A DNA stretch of 64,000 nucleotides, taken from Nemopilema nomurai (Eukaryota > Cnidaria > Scyphozoa > Rhizostomeae > Rhizostomatidae). The notes beneath the pieces are model-generated. The model ran no database searches. It had not been told where the DNA came from and was given only the letters and a program-made list of their open reading frames with translations. Below, piece by piece: positions 22,610 through 35,586 of this stretch. The stretch lies in NCBI GenBank assembly GCA_003864495.1, contig ML133420.1, positions 3,063,852 to 3,127,851 of the forward strand, given 5' to 3'. How positions within the stretch are numbered: the first letter of the stretch is position 1; the number at the start of each line of letters is the position of its first letter. Position numbers and translations under genes: made by a program.

Positions 22610-24360
22610 GAGCTGGTACTCTGAGACCTGAATTATTTACCAGCGGTTTACATTTTTATGTCGAAAAGTACTTGTAGTAGGGTTAATGTTACTCCAAGCT
22701 GATGTTTACACTAAATGAAAAACTGTTCAATATCCAATATTCGGAAATTTTTTAAAATAGAAAAAGCAGTTGTTTATAGGGGAACCATCCTTGGCTGTAG
22801 CATATTTAAGGATATACTTGACATACGCAATCTCATTTGCTATTTCAGTCCTTCTAGTTCATTGGGTATGTAGTAAGTGGAAAAGAACTCTGTGTTTCCT
22901 TCCATATAATGACATCAGACTGCACTTTGAGTAGCTTAAGAATGGCTTCTAGACATTTCACAATGTAATCTAGACAACATTGATGTAAATGATTGTAATG
23001 AATCACCCTTCACTTTTGGGGTGCAAATGGTGTCTTCTAAAATTAATTGAATTCCTTTGTGCCTTTATTCTACCAAGGCTCGCATTTTTAGATTGATTTT
23101 TCATGTGCATCACAATTCAGCCTTCTTTGGCGGCCCCTTCCCCCCACCCCCCTCCCATGATGAATTAGAAACAAAGGAAACATGCATGAGAATTTAAACC
23201 GTTTCTTTCAATTGACCCGTTGTGGTTAGCACTACTCTTTTTTCCAATCTATAGTAACTTTGTCAAATTCTCATCAACTATCGATCAAGCTGACTGGTTA
23301 TTTAGGTAGAGTGGTGTCGGTCAGTATAAAACCTTGATAAGAGACTTTGGGGCTTTGTTCTAATGCTTTTTACAAATACAGTGCCATATCAATCTTTTCA
23401 ACCATCCACTGTTATTGAAATCTCATCTCTACACAACAACACTTACTCTATGAAACTTCGCCTATATATTTAAACAACCTCTCACTGAAACATGCTGAAA
23501 AATATTTCTTGAGTATCCTTTTATCTCTCATACTTTGCTGACGAGTTTCAACATGTGTTTAGGGCTCAGGCATGCCAACACAGCCAGCAGATTAATTATT
23601 TTTGCAAACTTAGCTTTTCTATGAGCTTAATACGATCAAAGTTACAAGGTTGCTGCGAAGCTCCTCTTCTTCAATTTTTCCACTTGTGGCTGTGTCTAAA
23701 AGCGAATTGACTAAAGAATTTCGAAATTCTCAAGCACATATCAATTCCGTAAAACTCTATCAAGCAGCCTCTCTATTAGGCCCTCCTCTCTAATTTGCCC
23801 CTCTTTTCAGCAGAAAATTGCCTCCTATATTCATAGAAGAAAGACAACAGAGTAAAGCGTAATGATTTAATGATATATGATTACGTATTTCGTCATAATA
23901 TTGCCAGTTTCTAATTTCATGTGTTTAAGAGTCAAAATGTTCTTGTCCAGCTCTGTCTTCAACGTCCCTAGCAGCCCTCGAGAATCTCTCAGTGCCGTCC
24001 ACGTTCCTGGAACAACCAATCCATTTTTAAGCATCATTGCCTCGGTTGGTGAAAATCTGATATCGCAGTCTTGACGATCGAGGAATATACAAAGCAAAAA
24101 TGACAGTTCTATTGGTTAATGACCAACTAGCTGTTCGTGACACCCTCGATCGCCATGGAGATATATGCCAATAAGAAGTCATCATAAAGTTTTGCTTCTC
24201 TTCCTTCGTCGTGATGGCGATGTTTTTCGATAACAGGATTCTAACCTTCTTGTAAATATGGTACCGTTTCGCAACAGTTGCTAAATCTACTCTTGAAATG
24301 TTTGCAAAATTCATCTGCTTGAAATCATGTTTGTATCTTTGATCTTGATTTTTGAAATAA
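22610..24360. other. Intergenic stretch between CUB genes 1 and 2
   Basis: No supportable gene. Two overlapping minus-strand frames (24314-24027 and 24097-23867) look more protein-like than most background but have no domain I can name and no clear splice signals joining them. Confidence 0.4.
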
Positions 24361-25075
24361 GGGTTTACTTCAAAATATTATTTGGGCAAGACACCGCTTT
24401 TTTCAAACCACCTGTTAAACAAACAAAAAATGTTGCAACTAGGAGGAATTTATAATGGCTTCAGAGCAGTAAAGTCGCTTAATTTTAGTGGCCGGGGGCA
24501 TCTACTTTCGGAGGCAAAAGAAGCTCCCATTTTTTCACGTTGGGCATTTGCGAGAAAATTTTTTAATATATTTTTTGTTAGTTTTTCAATCGCATCAAAG
24601 AGTATGCTATTAATTATACAGCCAAATGAAAGCTAGCATATTTTCGGCCTGGTTATTCTTATGTAACTTGAGTTTTTTACATTTATCGAATTCCACAATT
24701 TATTAAACTTGCTATTTGAATTATAATTTTAGTGTATGTCAGCTGTCAGCCTCAGCTTTTTCTTAATTTGCGCGCTACTTTTGAGCAATTTTGAGGCTTG
24801 TTTCTTTTAAAATTGTTCCCATAAAAAGAGTCCAATTCAAGTAATATTCGGAAATGAACAATTGGAGGGAGGCTTCGTGTCTGGCTGGAAGCCATCTTTT
24901 ACGCAAACGTAAACTTGATTTTGTGCTACATTTTCCGGGGGACATCAGCTCTATGCTATCGGTGTCAATGTAGCATAGCAACGATTGCTGCGATATCACA
25001 ATTGCTAATTCAGCGAACGTAGGAATGTTTTAAGAGAACATACGTTAGTCAGATGAGGAAGGTAAAGTCGCAAAA

Positions 25076-28000
25076 ATGAAGGGCAGAATGTTTTTGCTTT
25101 TCCTATTATTGGCGGTGCTGCATCGATGTGCAGATGGCTCTTGCTTGAGTTCAACAAAGTATGCAACACCCTATTTGCAAAAATTCACAACTGGCAATTA
25201 TTCCAATAACGAATACTGCACCATCTCAATCCGGCCTAATTTATATTACTCATGGTCCAGTTATTACTTGGAAATAATGTGGCTGTCATTTAACGTCGAG
25301 GGACACTTGCCAAATTGCAAAGATTACGTGGAAGTTTTCCTCACAAGGTAAACATATAGGCCTTCTTCCTCCTACATCTTCGGTGTTTTACATTTTATGA
25401 AACAAATGTTTAGCAAGCTCGAAGACATGAAAATACTAAGCAACTGCTATTTTTCCATGGCGTAAAACCTCGAATAAGCACCCGGGGGCTGTTGGCTTAT
25501 TTCAAAGTTTTGTATTTTCTTCAAAGGTCGAAATAAAACGATATCATGTTCTTAGTGAAATAAAATTAAAAATTATGGAAAGGCTTTTTTGCAAAGGAAG
25601 CTTAGCAGTCAATAATGATTTCTTCATCGTCATAATTGTCATTATCTAAATCAATGATCAGTTCTTCTAATCACAACAACTGATATCATTGAAAGTGTAA
25701 CAAAATGCTGTGTGAAGATTTAACAAATTTCATCATTTTTTATCATCAGAAAAGTGGCATTTTGCTTTTTGGTCTCCAGTCAAAGGAATTGATACTGTAT
25801 AGCTATTGTCCTGTTAGAGCTTACTTGAAATAAGACATTATTTTGCAATTATGCTTAATGCTTATGCAATCATGCTTATGGAGAAGGGGGGGGGGGGTTT
25901 ATTCCAGCGTGGGGGCTTATTTGAGGATTTACAGTATATGCTCTTTAGGCCATCCGCAGCTTTGTTTAAATTCTGTTTTGTATTACATTTGTCATCACCA
26001 AAGGTACGGTATAGTTTGTGGAAACCTCCTTCGGCGTAGGCAGGCGGCGGGGCGGCATAAAGGCCTGGTTTCCACATAAGTGGCGGTGACCCAGCTTGGG
26101 GCGACCCAGCTCGGGGTGACCCACCGACCAAATCTTGCGGCACTAAACTTTTTATTGGAGACATTTCAATCTGAATGTCGGCCGGCAGTCATGATATTAA
26201 TGATCTGGTATCACATCCAAAGAGATATAATATTTTCCCATAATCTCAAGGCGGATTTACACCTTGTGTTCGGCAAGAACAATTTGAGAATAATCTTAGA
26301 CTCAAAATCGACTGCTGACTACCAACAAATGGTACATTTGTCATTTGCATTGTGACATCCTGCCAATATGAGCATTTTGTTATTTCGTTTGGATATTTGT
26401 CGCAGTAATGAGTTTTCCCAATATTCTAGAGCTCCGAGAGAGAAAGTTAAGCTTGTTATGAAGTATTTTGGTAGAAAAAGGACGTTTCCAACGTTGTGTA
26501 TGGCTTTGAAGGGTTTCTCTACGAAAAATTTCATCAGCACCCCTTTTCTTTCTTAAATGGACCTCCCAATACTCGAACGCTGGATCCGCCCCTGATAGAC
26601 AAGCTCCTAAAAATCCGCTGCGTAGCCATTACCCCTTCTGTGGAAAAACTGCCCCTTTAAAAACTATCCCATAAACAAACTAGACATGTATGCCTCTGTA
26701 AGATAAGGGGCTCCCCCGTCCTAGCCCAGTCTCCTGTTTTAGCATAATCGTGAACCTAAATATCAATAGAATTTTTGCCAAGAAAAGTCATCAATTTCAT
26801 TTACATATCCTTATATAGCTTTTTATTCCAAAGGCCTATATTTCTTTTCAGTAATTATTTAGGTGAGCACGCTAGGAAGGGGCCTTTAAGTGATTTATCT
26901 TTCAAGTCGTTTCAGCTTCGGCGTTCTCTTACAATGGAGTAGGGCTTCTAAAGCGTTCAAATTTTTTTTGGAAAATAGTACCTTGATGATAAAGTTTTTC
27001 TAAAGTTCTTTTTCTTCGTTTTTGTACCAAAGTTTGCCCACCACCCCCAAATGTCCGGGTTGCAATTTGCTCTATAATGGCTGAGTACTTTGTTGAGAAA
27101 TCGACCTTACTTTCGTCGTTATGCTGGATGAAAAACTAGCAGATTGTTATTGAAAAATCATTGCTACTACCAAATATAAAAAGAACTTGAAGCTGAAATA
27201 CCAATGAAATTACCAAGCACTTCCGACTATATAACGTTCTGAAATTAGGCCGTTTTCATCCAACATGTTGTAATCAAAATATGTTTTGTAGTTTAAAAGT
27301 AAGCTAGACAGTAGAAGACAACTTTGCCAGAATAAATACTGCGCTTTCAAGGCTTTTCATTTTCCCACTAGTTTATGATTTCATTTGACTTTTATTATCT
27401 ATGTGCTTAAATGCTACCCTTGTTAAAAACAGCGCTGGTCCTCCATGATTCAGGTACCACTTATCCGAACCCTTTGTCATAAGTGGTCTGAGGCCTCGTT
27501 TTCGTACATCGCATTTCGTCGGCAATGGCTTAGAAACAGAAAATTTAAAGAAAATTCCAAGAGTTAATGGATGCGTTTATAAATTTGAACTATATGTATT
27601 CAAGCATGTTTGTTGATTATTGAACTGGGATCCGGTGCAAAATAAACACTTCATCTGTATTTCTTTTCCCTTGGCTTTTGTCATATGTTTGCGGTCAAAC
27701 AAGAAGATGGAATGATGTGCAATGAATCTTTTGCAAACGTTTGACGTCCAAAATTGTCGGTGTTTCTTTTCCTGTTATTTATGCAACGGCAGCCACTGTT
27801 TATTTGATTTAAATGTGCATTGCTGCGGATCAGATCTTTATTCATTCACCCATTCATCAAGTTTTTATTCCATACAGAAGATGCTCCTGTTTAGAAGTTT
27901 GTCTCTGATGCCGAAAGCGCAATCGTTGAACAATGGCCCTTAACTCTGATTCACTTATTGCATCTTCTTTACCCATTTTCATATATATTTTAGTGCACAT

Positions 28001-31000
28001 GAAAGCATTGGAAAGTACTGTTCTGACAACATGGTCGACTCCAGACCATTTATAATGTTTGCGCATGATGGATACGCCAAGATCACTTTCAAGTCCGACA
28101 GCTCCATTACACGATCCGGCTTTTCATTTACATACAGGCTGAAAAGAAAGTCAACCCACCCAATAGGAAGTGTCTTCAACAACAAATGCGCGTAAGCAGC
28201 TACGTTTTTCTTCTTACTCCCACTTCCTACTTGAAGTATCAGCTCTTTCGAAATTGTCCAGTGAGGCATGCTCTGCAAGCATTTCAGTTGAACAATCTCT
28301 CTTTGATAGATCTGCATGTTCCTCCTGCCCTTTACTTAACACTAATGGAGTATACTACAATATGTAGCAATAGGAAAATCAAGTCAAATTCTCTTCAAAT
28401 AGAGTTCAAAATTCCTTATAAGTGAAGACAGTTACACAATACTATGAAAGGTAGCTAATCAGTATCAGTGTCGGCCTGGCTTTCTTCGTCTGGGGGGCAG
28501 CAGCAAAATGGCGCGCTTGCAATATTTTTAACAAAAAAGAAAAAAGGAAGACAGAAAGAAATTGACTGGTAATTTCTGGCTATGTACGTTGGTGATAAGA
28601 GAATTGTATTTTATAAAAACTGAAAGCCAAACCTATGTAAGGATTTTTTCCTCAAAACAGAAGTAAATTATTCGAAAGTTGCAGATTTTAACAAAATCTT
28701 TGAAAATTCAGAAATTTTAGCAAACAAGTCAATAAGATGTTCCACATCAAGGGGAAGCGAAACTTCCTTTTCGTTGGTCATTGCAAGCAGGGATTCTAAT
28801 CTTTCTTGGATCATGCTTGATCGTATCTGTATTTTGATCCTCTTTGATGCTAAATGACCTCTGCCTTAGTGGAGCTAACAGGGACGGCCCCAGCAATTGA
28901 CAAAACATTGGGTATGCGTAATCTTGCAATCTGGATGACAGAGGATGGAAGAAATAGCACTGTCAATAATGCTGATTGCCTTGCCAAAATCAATGTCCAT
29001 ATTTTGTAGGTATCGGCCTAAAGGGCCAGTGATGGCAAAGATCTCTCTAAAAAGATTTCCCCGAAAACGTATGCAGTGGCAATTAACTGCTTTGTTTGGA
29101 AGCATTCTAGTAACCTTGCAAATGTGCTCCTTTTATTTCCATCCAACAAGGTGTTAGTTGAAACCGTTTTCAAAACGTGCATTTGCTGTCATAACGCTGG
29201 AGAAATACATCCTTCAAACTGAACTCACGGAAACTCCATCTCACAGTGTTGATACATTCAACTTCTCCGCCTTTTGAATGGATTCAAAAAGGTCGTGGAT
29301 CTTCTGTGACATTTGAAAGAGATTATACCGCTTCTTGAGGTTATTGAACAACCTGATAACTTGGGTTGATGCACCTGCAGAATCTGATAGAACTAGATTA
29401 AGACTTTGTGCATAGCAGTGGACATATACAACGTACACCTAAGTAATATACACCTAATGAATCGCTCCATGAACGAATGAATGGAAAAGGAAAGCAATAG
29501 TGGAATTGCTACAAACTTCTTAAGGATTTTGGCGCCCCTCCTAAACGTCGGCGCCTCTTCAAAAATCTCTGCTTGGGGGCTCTGGCCTCCCTGCCCCCTG
29601 GCCCCCTGGCCCCCTGGCCCCCATGCCAGGCCGCCATTGATCAGTATTGCTTCTGTTTTCAATAGTTCCAGTGGTACTTCAGCTACAACAAACTTCTATT
29701 CTTCTCGATGGCCACAACACTACTTTGGATCCAGCTTACCTTGTTGGAAATCGTACTACATTGGCAGCAAACTAGCGAGAGTTGCTGTCATGGACGTCTC
29801 TTTGTACCGAAACACACGCGATTATTGCTACTCGATCGATTCCTTCTTTGAAGTAAAAGGTAAAGTTTTGACTGCATTTTGCTTTGTCAATCTCATGGCA
29901 CTGATAAAAATAATTTCTAAGTTGATTTTTAAGCGAGGGTATTTCTAGGTAAAGTAATACATCGTCCAGTTTTCCTTTTGGTTTTGTTCCTTTTCATCCA
30001 TTCGATGAAAGATAAAAACTTTGGAAGAACAGTTTGCTATTCTTGGCTCAATTTTCATAGGAGGGTTATTATTCATATATATTTTTTCTACCGTAAGAAC
30101 AGAGGAAGATAGGAAAGTTGGTCGAAATGCTACCCAAGTAAGCAACCGGCTTGAAGATTATTATAACATTATTGTCAAATTAGTTTCAATGTTTTGACTT
30201 TGTCTTGTTACTGTTTTCAGAATCATGGTCGTTCTACCCTTCGTCTTCATCTATTTTGGCGTATGCAAGTTCTGTAAGTGGGAAACTCTGTGGTACTAGA
30301 TCCCCCAAGGTATACACGTCGAGGAAAAACTACCTGTACTTGTACATGAATCTGCGAAATTTCTTTGCTGGATATCGAGGTGTTATGGTGGGAGTCATGG
30401 CTTACCGTAAGTCTGTTTTCGTTTTTCACCACATTTGAACCTCCTCAGTCATCGTTGGTGATTTTTTGATTGGCTTAGCGATCGTCAGCAAATGTTACTC
30501 GTGCGTGTCTTTCAAGGGAATTACCACAGATATGCAGAGTTCTCTCAAATGCACGCGTGAAACTCTTTTTCCCGAAAAAGGGTAGATAACTTGTACGTGT
30601 TCCTTTAACAAATATCAAAATGCAAAGACGAAAAAGGAAAATGGTAAGGTCTCTTTGTTGGCAATACCTGGTCTGAACGAGAATTTGTTCAATCAAAAGG
30701 ACATGTACAACTGTCAAATGAAGGACAGTGAAGCGAAACTTTAAATGATCTAATGCTAAATAAATTAATAAGTAAACCGTCTTATGTTTCCTAAAAGTCC
30801 AATAATGAATCAGATGTTTCTCCTCTGTATAAGCATGCAGAGGGAAATAGCTAGTTAGATTAATGAAAAGGACCGACTTTGACAGAAATCTTTCTTTTAG
30901 GAGACACATCTACCTCTGCTTCTTCTGCATCCGGTGTCGTCATTGGAGCTGTCATTGGTAGCATTGTTGCTGTTGTTGTTATTGCTGTGATCGTTTTTGC

Positions 31001-31334
31001 CTGTTATCGAGCTGGTCGTTCCAGAAGACCAGGGACAATCGTAGCCTCAGCGAACCAGCCTCAAGGCAACGCGGTTATTATTTCTAACACTGCAGCCAGT
31101 ACCACCGCAAACCTACCTTCCCAGCCCGCCGTTATCTACCATGGAGGACAATTACCTTATCCTGCCTCAAACACGACTCCCAATGCCCATCCAATGGAGG
31201 CACCGCCTCAGTACGAAACAGCTGCCAACCCAGGCCCCCATGCGATGCCGCCACAGCAATATGCACCCGGAATGGTGCCGAACGATTACATACCGCCTCC
31301 TGGTCCACACCCTGGCTACCCGCTACAGAAATGA
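25076..31334 (+). CDS. Two-CUB transmembrane protein with PPxY tail, gene 2
   Basis: Five exons: 25076-25347, 27994-28191, 29666-29859, 30221-30406, 30901-31334, phases 2, 2, 1, 1, giving 427 residues. Layout matches gene 1: signal peptide (MKGRMFLLFLLLAVLHRC), CUB1, CUB2, Ser/Thr stalk (DTSTSASSAS), one membrane helix (GVVIGAVIGSIVAVVVIAVI) and a Pro-rich tail ending PLQK. Differences: exon 1 lacks three residues (one SSY-type repeat), exons 2 and 3 diverge most (SRPFIMFAHDG; NFYSSRWPQHYFG), and the second PPxY is lost (PQQY), leaving one PPQY. Intron 1 is 2.6 kb and holds a MITE; intron 2 holds a 1.17-kb hAT element ending 26 nt before exon 3. All splice borders remain canonical and the frame is open, so the gene looks functional. 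Extracellular recognition is inferred from architecture only. Confidence 0.85.
25459..25934. mobile_element. MITE family 2, copy in intron 1 of CUB gene 2
   Basis: The left end CGTAAAACCTCGAATAAGC and the right end GCTTATTTGAGGATTTACAG are inverted relatives of each other and of the ends at 3825-4664. TA follows the right end. The left terminus is slightly degenerate (TGG in place of TAC). There is no coding content. Confidence 0.65.
26083..26125. repeat. Short tandem repeat, about 16-bp unit
   Basis: About two and a half copies of a GTGACCCAGCTTGGGG-like unit inside intron 1 of CUB gene 2. The preceding CCTGGTTTCCACATAAGTGG resembles the edge of a transposon, but I found no partner end. Confidence 0.5.
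28466..29639 (-). mobile_element. hAT element A (ZMYM1-like), in intron 2 of CUB gene 2
   Basis: Terminal inverted repeats CAGTGTCGGCCTGGC and (reversed) CAATGGCGGCCTGGC are flanked by an exact 8-bp target duplication ATCAGTAT (28458-28465 and 29640-29647), the hAT hallmark. The minus strand keeps decayed pieces of a ZMYM1/DUF4371-type transposase: VHCYAQSLNLVLSDSAG near 29420 and an ITGPLGRYLQNMDIDF segment near 29020. The element is 1,174 bp, internally deleted and non-autonomous. It sits just upstream of exon 3, antisense to the host gene. Confidence 0.88.
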
Positions 31335-31690
31335 CGATGTCATCAAGGTAGCAACGAGTTTGCATCGGAATCAACAGCAAACCGACAGTGCAAGAGTCAA
31401 TTGTGATATCCATCCCTTTTTGTTACACTCGATCACATTTTTTTACTTGTTGTTTGGTAGTTGTTAATGCTGTTACATTTCAAATTCAAGAAAATGTCGC
31501 AGCACCATCAACTTTGTCTCAAGGATATTTTCATGAAGAGTCCCTCTTCTTGAAAGATTGTGAAATTGTTGATGTCTTCTAATTGTCACGGCAAAACGTT
31601 TACATTTCCGTTGAAAATTCTCACATTATTTTCATTTTGGAGAATTTGAATGAATGTTGATGAAAGAAACCACTGAATGTTGATGTATTA

Positions 31691-32539
31691 ATTAGACCAT
31701 TAGACCATAGACCATTAGACCACTAGACCATAGACCATTAGACCATAGACCATTAGACCATAGACCATTGGACCATTAGACCATAGACCATTAGACCATA
31801 GACCATAGACCATTAGACCATAGACCATTAGACCATAGACAATTAGACCATAGACCATTAGACCATAGACCATTAGACCATAGACCAGTAGACCATACCC
31901 ATTAGACCATACCCAATAGACCATTAGACCAAAGACCATTAGACCATAGACCATTAGACCATTAGACCATTAAACCATAGACCATAAGACCATAGACTAT
32001 GGACCATAGACCATTAGACTATAGACCATTAGACCATAGACCATTAGACCATAGACCATTAGACCATTAGACCATAGACCATTAGACCATAGACCATTAG
32101 ACCATAGACCATTGGACCATTAGACCATAGACCATTAGACCATAGACCATTAGACCATAGACAATTAGACCATAGACCATTAGACCATAGACCATTAGAC
32201 CATAGACCAGTAGACCATACCCATTAGACCATACCCAATAGACCATTAGACCAAAGACCATTAGACCATAGACCATTAGACCATAGACAATTAGACCATA
32301 GACCATTAGACCATAGACCATTAGACTATAGACCATTAGACCATAGACCATGGACCATAGACCATAGACCATTAGACCATAGACCATTAGACTATAGACC
32401 ATTAGACCATAGACCATTAGACCATTAGACCATAGACCATAAGACCATAGACCATGGACCATAGACCATAGACCATAAGACCATAGACCATTAGACCATT
32501 AGACCATTAGACCATAGACCCTTAGAGAATAGACCATTC
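31691..32539. repeat. 15-bp minisatellite, long allele after CUB gene 2
   Basis: About 850 bp of ATTAGACCATAGACC units with variants (CAGTAGACC, CCCATTAGACC, TTGGACC). A block of variant units near 31765-31930 recurs near 32109-32250, offset by roughly 320-345 bp, so there is a higher-order duplication. Because the unit is a multiple of three, long frames of the MVYGLMVYGLWSNG type appear on the minus strand; they are not genes. Confidence 0.95.
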
Positions 32540-32963
32540 CAATAGTATATTGCTGAAACGTGCTAGAAAGGTAATGGTAAACACAATGATAATGCCATTG
32601 TAATCGTGATTTTAGTTCGTTGCTAAATATGGGAATGGCCTGATGCTATGAAGATGATGCTTTGTACAAAGAAGCGCTGGTATATTCCCAACATTGCTTC
32701 CATTTATGTTCTTCACTTATATTGTACTTTTCTATTATAGTACAAGTATAAGCCTTGTAGGTTTAGCTCTCATCTTTGGCTACGTAAAAAGAACCAACCC
32801 CCTCCTCCTGCAATCGCCACGCAACTGTGGTGATGAACAGGAAGACCTGTTTTTCCTTGGATCTCCAGAGAACAACCAACGGAGAGAGTCAAGTTCATTT
32901 TCAAACTGATGATAAAATAGAAGTCAAAAATGTTTCACAGCAACATAGGGCTGTGGCCTTCAC

Positions 32964-34115
32964 CAGTGGCGGCCTGGCATTTTTCGTCTGGGGAGGCCAG
33001 CAGCAAAATGGCGCCACCTTATAACAAACAAAGTTGTCCCATTTTTGACGAAATTGGCAGCTTGGCGATTTTCTTACAACTTTCAAATTCAACAGTATTG
33101 AGGCAAGAAAGACTGAAGCCTAAGTGAGCGCATTTGCAATATTTTCAACAAGAAAAAAAAAGGAAGACAGAAAAAAATTGACCGATAATTTCTGGCTATG
33201 TACGTTCATCATAAGAGAGTGGACTTTTATATAAATCTGAAGGCTGAACCTGTGTAACAAGCCATTGAAAACATCACTGTACAGTTGCTTTTTTCTTCCA
33301 AACAGAACTAAATTATATATACAGGAAAAAGTAAAATTGAAAAGATTGGGCCTTTGGTATCCATGTATTATCCATATTGTCCTTTAAACTGTGTACAGAT
33401 ACGAAATCTATGGAAATTGGCAGATTTTAGTAAAAATGTTATAAAAGAGCCTTTGAAAGCTCACTGGAAGTTTTAGAGAACAAGTCAATAATATGTTCCA
33501 CATCAAGGGAAAGCAAAATTTCCTTTTCGATGGTCATTGCAAGCAGAGAATCTAATCCTTCTTGGATCATGCTTGATCGTATCCGTGTTTTGATCAACTT
33601 TAATGCTGAAAATGACCTCTGCGGTAGTGGAGCTAACAGGGACGAAGAGGCTTTTCCATTGGCATCATCATCATCATCACTGCTGACACGCATCACATGC
33701 ATTATGCGGTCATAACGCTGGTGAAATGCCTTCAAACTGAACTCCCGGGAACTTCATCTCGCAGTTTGACACTTTTGAATGAAATTACATTCAACTTCTT
33801 CTCTTTTTGAATAGATTCGAAAAGGTCGTGGATCTTCTGTGACTTTTGAAAGAGATTATACTGCCTCTTGAGGTTATCGAATAATTTGATAACTTGGATA
33901 GATGCACCTGCTGAATCTATTATATACAACATACACCTATATAGTATACACCCAGTGAATCACACAATGGATGAATAAATGAAAAAGAAAAACAACAGTG
34001 GAATCGCTACAAATGTCAGAAGGATTTTGGCGCCCCTCCTAAACTTCGGCGCCCCTTCAAAAAACTCCGCTTGGGGGGCCCTGGCCCCCCTGGCCCCCCC
34101 GCCAGGCCGCCACTG
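32964..34115 (-). mobile_element. hAT element B (ZMYM1-like)
   Basis: Both ends are CAGTGGCGGCCTGGC in inverted orientation, flanked by an exact 8-bp target duplication GCCTTCAC (32956-32963 and 34116-34123). At 1,152 bp it belongs to the same family as the element at 28466-29639, sharing CAGCAGCAAAATGGCG near the left end. The minus strand keeps transposase pieces: RSFSALKLIKTRIRSSM near 33600 (hAT C-terminal region) and SAGASIQVIKLFDNLKRQYN near 33890. It is internally deleted and non-autonomous. Confidence 0.9.
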
Positions 34116-34123
34116 GCCTTCAC

Positions 34124-35580
34124 TTCGCTTGAAATTGCAGTCCATGGATTGACAGATCTTTTACTTTTAGTTTTGAGATTTTGGTTAAACTTTAATATCA
34201 CTACCAGCTCATGAATACAAAGAGGGCAGTTGCTCAGGGCTTCTATCATATTTTTTCTGCACAAAGTTTAAAATGTTTTTGCGAAACCCTGGCTCATATT
34301 TGACATTCATCAACTATTATCAAAGAGTTGAGGGGTAAAAAAATATAGGGCTAACTTGATCAATCGATTAGAGCCCAGGCTGTAAAATTACAATGGAGTT
34401 AGAGGCAGCTTCTATTTTGAATCAGAATAAGTATAATTTTCACTTTGTAACTGATCCTCAAACGAGAACAATGTCATATACTTAAAAGCCTCCATGAATG
34501 AATTTCCATGCTGTCCAGGGAGCATTTAACCCTGTTTTAGTTTTGCACCATTTTTGCACCATGTTTTGGTTAAGCTCCGCAGATTGTTTAAGAAAAAGTT
34601 TCTGCTTTTGACCCCGTTTTAGCGCTCCAACAGTTTCAACAGAGCAGGCTCGTTAAGAACCCATTTTAGGAACAAGTCGTACTGTTGCTCTTTTTCAATT
34701 CAACTTGTCAAGAAAACTTAGTACGGACAAAGGACAGATTTTTCATAGAATCATATTTTCAATAAGAAGCCATCTCGTAAAGATGAATGGTTTCTGCAAT
34801 ATTAGTGGTTTTCTGAAGTAAGTTCTGTGATAAATGATTTATTGGTATCCCAGGTAGCCCTTTACTCTGTAGCTGACTGGGATGGGTGTCAAACATTTTC
34901 CCCTTTCCTTTGCTGCCAGTCATTTTCTTAAAAATATTAACTATCATCCCAAACAAAAATGACAACATTAGTTACCAATTTGCTGTTTGATAATACCTTT
35001 CAGAGCATTTTAATGAAAGCCGGTGTCTTATAATGCCTAAATGTGAAAAATTGAGAGTAATGTGAATCAATTCTTGCTAGAAGCCTAATTCAAGAATGAA
35101 ATATCTTTTTTAAACACCACCAGCAATTACCCGAAGTTGCATGGGCTGTTGTTATAGAAATTTAATTAAACCTTTTAAATGGATATGACTAATTATTTCG
35201 AATCCTTCTTCAGCATAAGTTGAATGGTTTAAAAATATGAAAGGTAATGTTGAAGGTTCAGGAATCTTGTCCTTTTCTTTTAGTTTTTGATCATTAAGAT
35301 AATTATTTTTTCACGTAATCATGAAAGGATAGGGCTACAGGGGACTTCCATGCCTAAAGACATGGATGATTTTTATAACTTGAGATTGTGCCAGGTTTAT
35401 TTATCTGACAATGCTTGTATAATAAGTAACTTTGTGCAATTCAACAAGAGATAATAAGAATGAAAGCTGAAATTTGCTACTCGAAATTTGGACTTTAAAA
35501 TTTGCTACAAGTGATATGGATGCAGTATGCCTCTTGCCTCTGATACACTTATTGCATCTTATTTAACTATTGTCCTGTGT
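34124..35580. other. Intergenic stretch before the gene 3 remnant
   Basis: No exon 1 equivalent (signal peptide plus first half of CUB1) can be found here, so the gene 3 remnant has no visible start. The short frame at 34759-34968 (minus) has no recognised domain. Confidence 0.45.
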
Positions 35581-35586
35581 ATTTAG

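Noticed and set aside
31715..32462. Long minus-strand frames reading MVYGLMVYGLWSNG repeats
   Set aside because: Produced by the 15-bp minisatellite, whose unit is a multiple of three; no start context, no domain, and other phases are open too.
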